Source of the DNA: Slackia faecicanis
Lineage (GTDB): Bacteria > Actinomycetota > Coriobacteriia > Coriobacteriales > Eggerthellaceae
Length of the DNA: 64,000 nt
Assembly: GCF_003725295.1 (NCBI RefSeq)
Contig: NZ_QICB01000001.1
Location: 496,001 to 560,000 of the forward strand
Direction: 5' to 3'
Part shown: in pieces, positions 1-8,805 of the stretch
How positions within the stretch are numbered: the first letter of the stretch is position 1
Layout of the letters: every line of letters begins with the position of its first letter
The notes under the pieces: generated by a model
Told to the model about the DNA's origin: nothing
Databases searched by the model: none
The model's input: the letters and a program-made list of their open reading frames with translations, nothing else
Translations under genes and position numbers: made by a program

Positions 1-575
1 ACGCAGGCGTACAGCGCGAGCAGCGCCATGAGGATCGCCACATACACCGGCACGCGCGGCGCCAGGATGGCGCAGGTGAAGATAATCGAGCAGGCCACCG
101 GCAGAAACGGGAACGTGATCGTTTCCAGCAGCAGCTGATAGGCACTCATGAACTTGGCGGTCTGGCTGACCAGCGTGCCGCCGAAACGGTTGGAATGAAA
201 GCTCATGGACTGGTTGCACAGCGCATCGAAGCTCATCGTGGCCAGGTCGTACGACGCCGCGATCTGCAGCTTGTACATGGCGTAGTCTTGCAGCTTGCTT
301 GCCGCCTGGCCGCACACGTTGATCGCGATCAACGCGAAAATGAACGGCCCGAACACCGAAAACACCTGGTCGGAAGGCACGGGGCCCGCGCTTACCTTAT
401 CGACCACCAGGCTCATCACGTACGGATTGCCGTAGGAAAGCAAGGCGACGAACAAAAACGTCGAAACCATAAGCAGCGAGAACAGGCCGAAATGCTTGCG
501 CGTGACCTGCCAGTAGTAATGCAGCGTGCGCTTCGTGGTCGATGCCGCCTTCTTCTTTTCACCATCGGTCGCCAT
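1..575 (-). CDS. ABC exporter, transmembrane/ATP-binding protein (partial)
   Basis: About 191 N-terminal residues are visible; the gene runs off the left edge of the window. The ATG at 575 is preceded by an AAAGGGGAT ribosome site. After a short Lys-rich cytoplasmic start come hydrophobic helices at roughly residues 30-50 and 70-90 and again near 155-190, spaced as in type I ABC exporter membrane domains. The stretch QTAKFMSAYQLLLETI fits the coupling-helix region of that fold. The nucleotide-binding domain would lie outside the window, so the ATPase part is inferred. Substrate unknown; it could be a drug, lipid or peptide exporter, possibly half of a heterodimer. Confidence 0.7.
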   Translation of the reverse strand, partial: MATDGEKKKAASTTKRTLHYYWQVTRKHFGLFSLLMVSTFLFVALLSYGNPYVMSLVVDKVSAGPVPSDQVFSVFGPFIFALIAINVCGQAASKLQDYAMYKLQIAASYDLATMSFDALCNQSMSFHSNRFGGTLVSQTAKFMSAYQLLLETITFPFLPVACSIIFTCAILAPRVPVYVAILMALLALYAC

Positions 576-671
576 GAATCCCCTTTCGTCAAGCATCCGA
601 TTATGCCACAGCGCACGCGCCCTGCGACGAAACGCCGCGGGAACGACGCAGGCGCTGCCCCCGTATACGGC

Positions 672-701
672 GAGGCGGCGCCGACCATGCGACGCCGCCT
701 C
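672..701 (-). terminator. GC-rich hairpin after the sodium symporter gene
   Basis: A 9-bp perfect inverted repeat (GAGGCGGCG / CGCCGCCTC) with a 12-base loop sits just past the stop of the symporter gene. It has no U-tract, so it may be a weak terminator or an mRNA end stabiliser. Confidence 0.4.
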
Positions 702-731
702 GAATCTCTCGTATGCGATTTCGGACGAGTG

Positions 732-2156
732 CTACAAGCCCAGCCAGAGCGCGACCTTCGGCGCATAGCCCATGATGAAGATGATCACGATCAGCACGGG
801 AATGCCCCACTTCACCCACAGTCGGCTCCATGCGGGGAATTTCATGCCCTCGCCCGCATCGGCCTCGGCGAGGAAGCTCTTCCAGCCCCAGCCGAAGCGC
901 TGCGTGCAGAACAGCACGAAGATCAGCGCGCCAAGCGGCAGCATGTTGTTGGACACGATGAAGTCCTCGATCGACTGGATATCGCCGATGCCCGGAACTG
1001 CCACGCCCGAAAGCACGTTGAAGCCGAATACGCACGGCAGGCTCAGAACCACCACGAGCACGGCGTTGATCGCCACCGCGCGCTTGCGGTCGATGGCCCA
1101 CTTGTCCATGGTGAAGCTGATCAGGTTCTCGAATACGGCGATGACGGTGGACAGCGCCGCGAAGCTCATGAACACGAAGAACAGCGCGCCCCAGACGTTG
1201 CCGAGCGGCATCTGGCCGAACACCACGGGCAGCGTGACGAACACGAGCGAGGGGCCGGAGTCGGGCGTGACGTTATACGCGAAGCAGGCCGGGAAGATGA
1301 TCAGGCCGGCCAGGATGGCGACGAGCGTGTTGAGCAGCGTGACGTTGACGGCCTCGCCCGTCAGGCTGCGCTCGCGGCCGATCTTCGAGCCGAAGATCTC
1401 CATCGCGGCGATGCCGAGCGAAAGCGAGAAGAACGCCTGGCCCATGGCCGCATAGACCGCTTCGCCGAACGTTGCCCAGCCGCCTGCGAACATGCGGCTG
1501 AAATCGGGGATCAGGTAGAACTCCAGGCCCTCGGCGGCGCCGGGAAGCGTGACCGAGCGGATGCAGAGCGCGATCATGGCGACGAACAGGATGGCCATCA
1601 TCCACTTCGTGATGCGCTCGACGCCCTTCTGCAGGCCCAGGCTGCACACGAGGAATCCGATGACCACCGCGGCGAGCATCCAGCCCAAAAGCTCGGAGGG
1701 GTTCGCGAGCATCGACGAGAACGCCGCGCCCGTGACCTCGGCCGTGCCGGCGTCGAACATACCCGACGCCATCTTGGGCACGTAGGCCAGCATCCAGCCC
1801 GCCACCGTAGTGTAGAACATCATCAAGATCATGCATCCGATGTAGCCCCACCAGGAGAACCAGTGGAAGCGGCGCTTGGGCTCGAGGACGTCGAAGGCCT
1901 GCGCGCAGCTCTTCTGGCTGGCGCGGCCCACGGCGAACTCCATCACCATGACGGGCAGGCCCAGGATGACCAGGAAGATCAGGTACAGCAACACGAAGGC
2001 GCCGCCGCCGTATTCGCCCGCGATGTACGGGAAACGCCACACGTTGCCCAATCCGATGGCGCAGCCTGCGGCCACGAGGATGAAGCCCAGGCGGGACGCG
2101 AAGTGTTCGCGCTTCTGCTCCCCGCCCGCAGGCTTCACGGAAGTCGTATCGGCCAT
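732..2156 (-). CDS. Sodium-dependent transporter, NSS (SNF) family
   Basis: 474 residues, near the usual size of bacterial neurotransmitter:sodium symporters. The N-terminal signature GCAIGLGNVWRFPYI (about residues 32-46), with its unwound TM1 glycine and GNxWRFP motif, is diagnostic of the family and forms part of the sodium and substrate sites. About eleven hydrophobic helices follow. Members import amino acids or related amines with sodium; the substrate cannot be read here. The start at 2156 is supported by GAAGGAGTG eight bases upstream. It lies downstream of the whiA block on the same strand but behind a strong terminator, so it is probably transcribed alone. Confidence 0.9.
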   Translation of the reverse strand: MADTTSVKPAGGEQKREHFASRLGFILVAAGCAIGLGNVWRFPYIAGEYGGGAFVLLYLIFLVILGLPVMVMEFAVGRASQKSCAQAFDVLEPKRRFHWFSWWGYIGCMILMMFYTTVAGWMLAYVPKMASGMFDAGTAEVTGAAFSSMLANPSELLGWMLAAVVIGFLVCSLGLQKGVERITKWMMAILFVAMIALCIRSVTLPGAAEGLEFYLIPDFSRMFAGGWATFGEAVYAAMGQAFFSLSLGIAAMEIFGSKIGRERSLTGEAVNVTLLNTLVAILAGLIIFPACFAYNVTPDSGPSLVFVTLPVVFGQMPLGNVWGALFFVFMSFAALSTVIAVFENLISFTMDKWAIDRKRAVAINAVLVVVLSLPCVFGFNVLSGVAVPGIGDIQSIEDFIVSNNMLPLGALIFVLFCTQRFGWGWKSFLAEADAGEGMKFPAWSRLWVKWGIPVLIVIIFIMGYAPKVALWLGL

Positions 2157-2460
2157 AAATCACTCCTTCTGACTAAAGCGACGAAATGAGGAGGATTTTA
2201 GCATGAATACTCAAGAGGAGGAATATCGGCCGCCGAGGCGTCGGGCGAAAGGAGCGGGAGCCGCAAGCCGGGCGGCGCGGCGCAACGGCCCCCGCCGCGC
2301 CGGGTGCGTCACCGGCGCGGCGGGCCCGGGCTTTCGTGGGCGCGCGCGGTGCAACGGTCTCGCAGCGGCGGGTTTCAGCCGAAACGGATGCACGCGGCAT
2401 CGCGGGTTCGCCCGACCCGCGGCCGCCGACGCGAACCCGCTCGCCCGCCTTCGGCCCTCC

Positions 2461-2496
2461 GCGCGAAGACGCGCGCGAAGACGCGCGCGAAAAAGG
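2461..2496. repeat. 12-bp tandem repeat, about 2.6 copies
   Basis: GCGCGAAGACGC at 2461-2472 is repeated exactly at 2473-2484 and partly at 2485-2496. Probably replication slippage in GC-rich spacer DNA. Confidence 0.6.
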
Positions 2497-2512
2497 GCGC
2501 CCGCGGCGCCCG
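2490..2512 (-). terminator. Terminator of the uvrC-rapZ-yvcK-whiA block
   Basis: On the minus strand GGGCGCC-GCG-GGCGCCC is followed at once by a run of five T, directly after the whiA stop codon. A classic intrinsic terminator. Confidence 0.8.
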
Positions 2513-2515
2513 CGA

Positions 2516-3439
2516 TCACAGATTCTTCGCGAGGTCTTCCAACCTGCGCACGCGATGATACACCGCCGATTTCGACAGCGGCGGATTCGCCCGTTCGCCG
2601 AGCTCTTTGAGGCTCGCGTCGGGATAGCGCAGACGCAGGCGCACGAACTCCTGCAGTCCCGGCGGCAGATCGGCCATCTTGCCGCTTTCCGCCAGCTTGC
2701 GGATGCTCACGATCTGGTCGATCGCGGCCTCGGCGCTTTTGGCCTGGTTGGCCAGCTCGGCGTTCACCTTGCGGTTGATGTCGTTGCGCACGCTTTTGCG
2801 CACGCGCTCGTTTTCCATGGCGAGCGCGCTTTGGTGCGCGCCCACGAACGCGAGAAACTCCGAGATGGCGGTGCCGCTCTTGAGATACACGATATACGAG
2901 TTGCGGCGGTGCAGGATGCGCGCCTTGATGCCGCGCTCGGTCATCAAGGCCACGAGTCCCTCGGCCAGTCCCTCGTTTTCGACCGTGATCTCGAAGTGGA
3001 AATCGCCGCGCGGCTCGGCGATGAAGCCGCTGCCCAGAAATGCGCCGCGCAGATACGCCGCCTCGCAGCAGGGCTTTTCGATCAGATGGGCGTGAATGCC
3101 CATCTCCAGGCCCGCATCGCCCAGGACGCCCAGGTCGTGCAGGGCCTCCTCCATGCCGGGCTGAGACGGGACCACAATCAGGTAGTTCGGGGTTTTATGC
3201 AGCACGCTGCGGCGCACCGTGAGCTCGGTCTTAAGGGCGTAGGTCTGATGGAGCGACTTGATGATCAAGCGCGCCACGGAGCTGATTTCGGTGGCCACCT
3301 CCAGGCGGTAGCGCCCCGGCCCCGAGAAGAACAGCGTGCCCTCGATGCGGATAAGGGCCGCCAAGGTAGCCTTGTCGCAATGGCTGCACCCCGGAGCCAC
3401 GCGCGTGAGCTCGTCTTTGACATCGGCGGTAAACGACAT
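2516..3439 (-). CDS. whiA: WhiA, DNA-binding regulator
   Basis: 307 residues. The N-terminal part (MSFTADVKDEL, then the CDKATLAALIRIEGTL region) is the degenerate LAGLIDADG homing-endonuclease-like domain of WhiA. The C-terminus carries the helix-turn-helix stretch PPLSKSAVYHRVRRLEDL. WhiA binds DNA and controls sporulation septation in Streptomyces and cell division or chromosome segregation in other Gram-positives. It follows yvcK with a 6-base gap, the conserved rapZ-yvcK-whiA order, so it is almost certainly co-transcribed and is the last gene of the block. Confidence 0.97.
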   Translation of the reverse strand: MSFTADVKDELTRVAPGCSHCDKATLAALIRIEGTLFFSGPGRYRLEVATEISSVARLIIKSLHQTYALKTELTVRRSVLHKTPNYLIVVPSQPGMEEALHDLGVLGDAGLEMGIHAHLIEKPCCEAAYLRGAFLGSGFIAEPRGDFHFEITVENEGLAEGLVALMTERGIKARILHRRNSYIVYLKSGTAISEFLAFVGAHQSALAMENERVRKSVRNDINRKVNAELANQAKSAEAAIDQIVSIRKLAESGKMADLPPGLQEFVRLRLRYPDASLKELGERANPPLSKSAVYHRVRRLEDLAKNL

Positions 3440-3445
3440 GGAATC

Positions 3446-4591
3446 TTACTTTCTCAAACGCAGACGGGAAAGGCGGACCACGGTGCGCATGGCCTCGCGC
3501 AAAGCGGACGCGTCATGCCACGTGGGCCTCAAGGGATCGACGAGGTTGCGGACGAGCACCACGGGGCCCGCCTGCTGGATGGCGAAGGCGTCCTCGTAAG
3601 AAATCCGCACCGGACGGATGGCGTCGGACGGCCGGGCCGGTACGGCCGACGGCCCCGCCTGAGGCACGTCGCCGCAAACGGCGCGGGCCATGCGGTCGGC
3701 CCGATTCGCGGGTCGCAATGCCTCGGGGCTGTGCACCAGCACGTAATCGACCAGGCCGTCCATGCCGTGGCGCATCAGCGCCTCGAAATGCTCGCGCGCC
3801 GAAAGGCCCCAGGTCTCGCCCTGCATATCGGCCAGCGAGCACACGAACGCCACCACGCCGCTCGATTCCCTGATCGCGTCGATGACGCCCGGCACCAACA
3901 GGTTGGGAATGATCGACGTGAACAGCGACCCCGGGCCGAGCACGATCAGATCGGCCGCGCGAATCGCATCGAGGGCGGGACCGTAGGCGCGCACCGGCGT
4001 ATCGGATTCGAGCCATACGCGATGCAGCGCCGTGGTGGACTTGCACGCCTTCGCCTGGCCCTCGAGCACCACGCCGTCGCAGGTCTCGGCGGAAAGCTGC
4101 ACCTTGTCCAGCGTCGAAGGATACACGTGGCCGCGCGCGCCGAGCAGGCGCTCGCAGATGGCGATGGCCTCGGGAAACGATCCCGTGGCGTCTTCGAGCG
4201 CCGACAGCATCAGGTTGCCCAGCGTATGGTTGCGCGCGAACGAGAACCGGTATTTGAACGCGCGCGTCAGCGGGTCGGAGGCGTCGGCCGCCATGGCGGC
4301 CAGGCACTTGCGGATGTCGCCCGGCGGCAAGACGCCCGCCTCTTCGCGCAGGATGCCGGTCGAGCCGCCGTCGTCGGCCATGGCCACGACCGCGGAAACC
4401 TCGGCCTCGAGCGAGAGCAGGGTGCGAATCGACACGGGAGCCCCCGTGCCGCCGCCGATCACGACCGCCTTCACGGGGGCCGCCGTGTCGTGCAACGCCT
4501 TATCGCCCACTTCCGAGCGAAGGCGCGCGAAAGCGGCCGTCGCCGCCGGGTCGTAGGCGAACGGCACATCGCGCGGAGTGAATTCGGCCAT
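3446..4591 (-). CDS. yvcK: YvcK/CofD-like gluconeogenesis and cell-wall factor
   Basis: 381 residues. A nucleotide-sugar-binding CofD-like fold is shown by VVIGGGTGAPVS near residue 45, then DDGGSTG and the PPGDIRKCLAAMA segment. YvcK proteins bind UDP-sugars and link carbon flux to peptidoglycan synthesis. There is an unusual N-terminal extension of about 40 residues before the glycine-rich loop. The gene lies 2 bases after rapZ and 6 bases before whiA, so the three are translationally close. No kinase or transferase activity should be assumed, since the family is mainly regulatory. Confidence 0.95.
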   Translation of the reverse strand: MAEFTPRDVPFAYDPAATAAFARLRSEVGDKALHDTAAPVKAVVIGGGTGAPVSIRTLLSLEAEVSAVVAMADDGGSTGILREEAGVLPPGDIRKCLAAMAADASDPLTRAFKYRFSFARNHTLGNLMLSALEDATGSFPEAIAICERLLGARGHVYPSTLDKVQLSAETCDGVVLEGQAKACKSTTALHRVWLESDTPVRAYGPALDAIRAADLIVLGPGSLFTSIIPNLLVPGVIDAIRESSGVVAFVCSLADMQGETWGLSAREHFEALMRHGMDGLVDYVLVHSPEALRPANRADRMARAVCGDVPQAGPSAVPARPSDAIRPVRISYEDAFAIQQAGPVVLVRNLVDPLRPTWHDASALREAMRTVVRLSRLRLRK

Positions 4592-4593
4592 GG

Positions 4594-5529
4594 CTATTCG
4601 GCCTTTCCATCGAGCGCCGAGCGCACCGATTCGGCCAGCGCGAGGTCTCGATGGCTCACGCTGACGCGATAGCCGCGGGTTTTCAGGTAGTCGCCCGTGC
4701 TTTCCGCCAGCGCGACGCTGCGGTGCTGTCCGCCCGTGCAGCCCACTGCGATCGCCAGTTGCTGCTTGCCTTCCTTCACGTAGCCCGGCATCACCACGTC
4801 GAGCAGCTCGCGCCAGCGCTTCAGGAATTCGACCGTCTCGTCGCGATACATGACGAAATCGCGCACGGGCGCGTCGAGGCCCGTCAGCGGACGCAGGGCG
4901 GGGTCGTAATAGGGATTGGGAAGGAAGCGCACGTCCATCACCATGTCGGCGTCAAGCGGCGCCCCGTGTTTGAACCCGAAGGAGTACACGGTGACGGCCA
5001 GGCCCTCGCGCTCGTCGACGCCCGCGAACAGGTCGCGGATCTTCGTGCGCAGCTGCATGGGCAGAAGCTCGCTCGTGTCGATCACGTCGTGAGCCATATT
5101 GCGCAGCGAGAACAGCAGCGCGCGCTCGGCGGCGATGCCCTGGGCGATGGTCATGCCCTCTTCGCACATGGGGTGGCGGCGACGGCTCGCCTTGTAGCGC
5201 GCCACCAGCTTGTCGTCGTCGGCGTCGAGAAACACCACGCGATACGCCACGCCCGCCGCGGACAGGCCTTCGAGCTCGCCTTTCAAGTCGGCGAAGAAAT
5301 CCTTATTGCGCGCGTCGCAGACCACGGCGAGCTTGCGGGCCTTCTCGCAGGCGCCGCGCGCCGTGCTGAGCAGCTGCGGGATCAGGTTCGCCGGAAGGTT
5401 GTCGATGCAGAAATACCCCAGGTCTTCGAAGGCGTGCATGGCCTCCGTGCGGCCGGCGCCGCTCATGCCCGTGACGATGACGAAATCATTGGCGCTTTCG
5501 CCTTCGTATGCGGCGGTCTCGAATCCCAT
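4594..5529 (-). CDS. rapZ: RapZ/YvcJ nucleotide-binding RNase adapter
   Basis: About 311 residues. The Walker A loop GMSGAGRTEA lies near the N-terminus and is followed by LGYFCIDNLP. The C-terminal domain carries GCTGGQHRSVALAE, the family hallmark. In E. coli RapZ guides RNase E to the GlmZ small RNA; in Gram-positives YvcJ binds nucleotides and its role is less clear. The Walker A motif has Arg where most P-loops have Lys. A GTG exists at 5535, but the AGAGG ribosome site is six bases before the ATG at 5529, so the ATG is preferred. It sits between uvrC and yvcK in the conserved order. Confidence 0.95.
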   Translation of the reverse strand: MGFETAAYEGESANDFVIVTGMSGAGRTEAMHAFEDLGYFCIDNLPANLIPQLLSTARGACEKARKLAVVCDARNKDFFADLKGELEGLSAAGVAYRVVFLDADDDKLVARYKASRRRHPMCEEGMTIAQGIAAERALLFSLRNMAHDVIDTSELLPMQLRTKIRDLFAGVDEREGLAVTVYSFGFKHGAPLDADMVMDVRFLPNPYYDPALRPLTGLDAPVRDFVMYRDETVEFLKRWRELLDVVMPGYVKEGKQQLAIAVGCTGGQHRSVALAESTGDYLKTRGYRVSVSHRDLALAESVRSALDGKAE

Positions 5530-5576
5530 GGGCACCCTCTTTCTCGAACGCTCGGTCCTCTCCAGGGGCCGGCGGA

Positions 5577-7514
5577 CTACACGCTTCGCTCCGAACGGAG
5601 CCGTCGTTCATTATACTGCGAGAGCACCGCGTAGACCTCTTCGGCCACTTCGACCGGAACCGCCTTCGCGGCGACGATGTCTTCGAGGCTCGCTTCGCAA
5701 AGTTTGCGAAAGCCCCCCATGGCCGCAAGCAGCGCCTTCTTGCGCACGGGGCCCAGTCCCGTCACGTCGTCGAGCACCGATTTGGTCATGCCCTTGCCGC
5801 GCAGCTCGCGATGGAACGCGATAGCGAAGCGGTGGCTTTCGTCTCGCACGTGTTTAACCAGGTACAACGAACTCGACCCGCTCGGCAGCACCACGGGGCC
5901 GCTCTCCTGCCAGGGCACGAACAGCTCCTCGTCGCGCTTCGCAAGGCCCGCCACGGGAATGTCGTCGATGCCCAGCTCGGCCAGCTGCGCCAGCGCGGCC
6001 GTAAGCTGCGGCTTGCCGCCGTCGACGATCAGCAGGTCGGGCTTTTTGCCGAAGCGCTCGTCGGCCATGCGCTCGGGCGCGTAGCGGCGGCCGAGCACCT
6101 CGCGCATGCTCAGGAAGTCGTCGGCCTCTTCGAGCGGCGTCTTGATCTTGAAGCGCCGGTACTGGTTTTTGTCGGGGCGTCCGCCCGTGAACACCACCAT
6201 CGACGCCACCGTATACGACCCGTGGATCGTGGAGATGTCGAAGCATTCGATGCGCATCGGCGGCGCGTCGAGTGCAAGGGCGCTTTCGAGCTGCAGGAGC
6301 GCGTCGTTGATGCGCTTATCCTCGTAGTTGGTGCGCACCTTGTAGCGGCTGAGCGTATGCCCCGCGTTCTTGCGGGCCATGGCCAAAAGCTCGGCCTTCT
6401 CGCCGCGCTGCGGCACCGTGAAGCGCACCTTGGCGCCGTGGGGGCTTGCCAGCTTCTCGGTAAGCCACGCCTCCATGGCCTCGGCGTCTTCGAGCTCGCA
6501 ATCGACGATCACCTCGTGCGGGATCGAGGTGGCGGCATCGTAGTAGCGCAGCAAGAAATTGTGCAGCAGGTCCACGTCGGGCACGTCGCGGCCGCGGTCG
6601 AGCACGAATTCGTTGCCGTTGACGATGCGGCCCTCGCGCACCATGAACACGTGCACGCCAGCGATGGTCTCCTCACGCTCGATGCCGATGACGTCGGCGT
6701 TCAGGTTGCGCGAAGACACCGCATGCTGGCGGTCCGTCAGCGACTCGATCGTGTCGATGCGCGCCTTGATGCGGCCCGCCCGCTCGAAATCGAGCTCGGC
6801 GGCCGCGGCGGCCATTTCCCCGGAAAGCTCGTCGACGAATTCGCGGCGATTGCCCGCCAGGAAGCGTTCGACGCGCGCGACGTTCTCGCGATACTCCTCG
6901 GGCGTCACCCATCCGCAGCATGCGCCGGGCCCCAGCCCCACGTGGGCGTCGAAGCAGGGACGGCACGATTCGTCGGACAGGACCTCTTCGACCGACGCCG
7001 TTTCCAGGCGGCGCTTGAGCCTGCGCCATTCGGCGCACTTCGACGCGCAGACCGGCACGATCTTGCGCACGATGTCCACCAGGTCGCGCGCGGCGCGGCT
7101 GTCGGTGTACGGTCCGAAATAGCGCGTGCCCGCCACGTGCTTCTCGCGCGTGTACTTGATGGCGGGAAACACGTCGCTTTTGGTGATCGCGATGAACGGA
7201 TAGCTCTTATCGTCCTTGAAGTCGGCGTTGAAAAACGGCGCGTACTGGTTGATCAGATTCTTCTCGAGCACGAGGGATTCGTGCTCGTTTTCGACCACGA
7301 TGTATTCGAATGAATCTATCTGCTCCAGCATGAGCGGGATCTTGGCGCGCTCGTCCTGCCCCATGACGTATTGCTTCATGCGGGCGCGCAGCTGCTTGGC
7401 CTTGCCTACGTAGATGACGCGGCCGTCGCTGTCTTTCCACAGGTACACGCCGGGAAGCGCGGGCACGCCTGCCAGCTCCTGCCTTATTTCTTGAATGCGG
7501 GTTTCGTTGCTCAT
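5577..7514 (-). CDS. uvrC: UvrC, excinuclease ABC subunit C
   Basis: 645 residues. The N-terminal GIY-YIG nuclease is seen as GVYLWKDSDGRVIYVGKA. A cysteine cluster (CASKC, CRPC, GACCGW) lies near residues 155-200, then a UVR domain for UvrB contact (LDFERAGRIKARIDTIE), an RNase H-like 5' nuclease (DISTIHGS) and a C-terminal helix-hairpin-helix (VTGLGPVRKKALL). It makes the dual incision in nucleotide excision repair with UvrAB. The four cysteines match the Fe-S or zinc site described in UvrC. It is the first gene of the rapZ-yvcK-whiA block. Confidence 0.97.
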   Translation of the reverse strand: MSNETRIQEIRQELAGVPALPGVYLWKDSDGRVIYVGKAKQLRARMKQYVMGQDERAKIPLMLEQIDSFEYIVVENEHESLVLEKNLINQYAPFFNADFKDDKSYPFIAITKSDVFPAIKYTREKHVAGTRYFGPYTDSRAARDLVDIVRKIVPVCASKCAEWRRLKRRLETASVEEVLSDESCRPCFDAHVGLGPGACCGWVTPEEYRENVARVERFLAGNRREFVDELSGEMAAAAAELDFERAGRIKARIDTIESLTDRQHAVSSRNLNADVIGIEREETIAGVHVFMVREGRIVNGNEFVLDRGRDVPDVDLLHNFLLRYYDAATSIPHEVIVDCELEDAEAMEAWLTEKLASPHGAKVRFTVPQRGEKAELLAMARKNAGHTLSRYKVRTNYEDKRINDALLQLESALALDAPPMRIECFDISTIHGSYTVASMVVFTGGRPDKNQYRRFKIKTPLEEADDFLSMREVLGRRYAPERMADERFGKKPDLLIVDGGKPQLTAALAQLAELGIDDIPVAGLAKRDEELFVPWQESGPVVLPSGSSSLYLVKHVRDESHRFAIAFHRELRGKGMTKSVLDDVTGLGPVRKKALLAAMGGFRKLCEASLEDIVAAKAVPVEVAEEVYAVLSQYNERRLRSERSV

Positions 7515-7613
7515 GCGGGCAAGTATAGAGCACGGCCGCAGGCGACGCGGCCCGGGCGGCGCGTCGGCACCGTTTCGTCAGAACCCGCGCGCCGGGGCGC
7601 ACGGGCGGGCGCG

Positions 7614-8552
7614 CTACATCAGCGCGTGGAAGAACTCGATGAGCACGGGCACCAGAGCCGAGCAGATCACGCCGTTGACGACGGAGAGCACCACGGTTTC
7701 GCCGTTGGTGCAGCGGATCATCATGGGAAGCGTGGTGTCTTCGCTCGTCGCGCCGGCGGGCGCGATGCAGGTGGGATAGTTCAGATGACGCGCGATCCAG
7801 GGAATGGTGAAAAACGAGATGAGCTCGCGCAGCAGGTTCGCCAGAAACGTCACGCTTCCCACCTGGGCGCCCGCGATCTGCGTCAGCATGACGCCCGAAA
7901 GGCTGTACCAGCCCAGACCCGACGCGATGGCTCCGCCCACGGGCAGCGAGAATCCGCACAGCACGGCCGCGAGCAGGCCGCCCGCCACCGAGCCGACCAC
8001 GATGCCGAAGGGGATGATGAGCACGCGCACGTGATACTGCTTGATCTTGCCGATCAAGCCCTTGCTTCCGCCGACGCTGATGCCGACGAAGAACATGAGC
8101 GCGAGCAGCACCCAGTCGGAATGGGCGACGAGGAAATCGACCGGCGCGAGGTCGAACGGAGCCAGGCCCGCCAGCACGCCGAACGCCAGGGCGCCCACCG
8201 CGATCGCGATCATGACGCCTTCCCCGCCGTCGGCATCGACCGACTCGCGGGCGGCCTCGTGCTCGGCGTCTTCGGCATGGCGCTTGGTAATGTCGGACAT
8301 GAACGCGCGCGACAGGAAATAGACGGCCGCTGTGGAGAACACGATGGGAAGCACGGCGAAGGCGAGGCTTGCCAGGCCGAGCTGCGCGAGCTCGTCGAGA
8401 AAGCCCTCGCGGCCGCCGAGCATGGCGCCCATCGAGAAGATCAGCAGGCCCGTGCAGACGAGCGTCAGCGTGGAGTTGGCCTTCTTCAGCGAATCGGGGA
8501 ACACCGTTGCGCCCACGAGGACGCCCACACACATCACGACCAGTATTTCCAC
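7614..8552 (-). CDS. lysO: LysO-like lysine exporter (DUF340)
   Basis: About 312 residues with roughly eight to ten hydrophobic helices, matching the YbjE/LysO family, which exports L-lysine or toxic analogues. Recognised from the start EILVVMCVGVLVGATVFP, the SMGAMLGG motif and the segment GLGWYSLSGVMLTQ, which is strongly conserved in LysO. The frame is open upstream to 8696, but AGAGG lies eight bases before the GTG at 8552, which begins at the first helix; that start is used. It precedes uvrC on the same strand with a gap of about 100 bases. Regulation is not visible. Confidence 0.85.
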   Translation of the reverse strand: MEILVVMCVGVLVGATVFPDSLKKANSTLTLVCTGLLIFSMGAMLGGREGFLDELAQLGLASLAFAVLPIVFSTAAVYFLSRAFMSDITKRHAEDAEHEAARESVDADGGEGVMIAIAVGALAFGVLAGLAPFDLAPVDFLVAHSDWVLLALMFFVGISVGGSKGLIGKIKQYHVRVLIIPFGIVVGSVAGGLLAAVLCGFSLPVGGAIASGLGWYSLSGVMLTQIAGAQVGSVTFLANLLRELISFFTIPWIARHLNYPTCIAPAGATSEDTTLPMMIRCTNGETVVLSVVNGVICSALVPVLIEFFHALM

Positions 8553-8805
8553 GACGCAAACCTCTCGTCTCGTTTTCGATGGAATCGTCCGTTTTTCGGG
8601 CGAGCGACAGTATACCAACCGCACGCGGCGTTTTTCGACCGACGGCGGCGAACGACGGCGAAAAACAAGCGGCCCGCCGCCGCGAGGCGGCCGCACCGAA
8701 ACCCCGGGAGAAGTTCACGATACGTTGACGAATCGTCGAGCCTGCGCCCGAGGCGAGGGCACGCCGGCAATAATGAATTTCCGACCATATATTAGAAGGA
8801 ATCCT

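Larger units (their letters stand above)
2157..2515. other. Intergenic region between the symporter gene and whiA
   Basis: Very GC-rich spacer. It holds the symporter ribosome site, the whiA-side terminator (2490-2512) and a short tandem repeat in which the 12-base unit GCGCGAAGACGC occurs twice and then partially (2461-2496). No supported gene was seen. Confidence 0.5.

Noticed and set aside
195-2189. 664-residue plus-strand open frame
   Set aside because: Antisense to the sodium symporter; no start signal; His/Glu/Arg-rich as expected from a reversed membrane protein.
2336-4672. 778-residue plus-strand open frame
   Set aside because: Antisense to whiA and yvcK, both certain genes; His/Arg/Gly-rich nonsense.
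8553-8805. Possible lysine riboswitch upstream of lysO
   Set aside because: The divergent spacer was checked for a long structured leader; none of the conserved lysine-element features was recognised.
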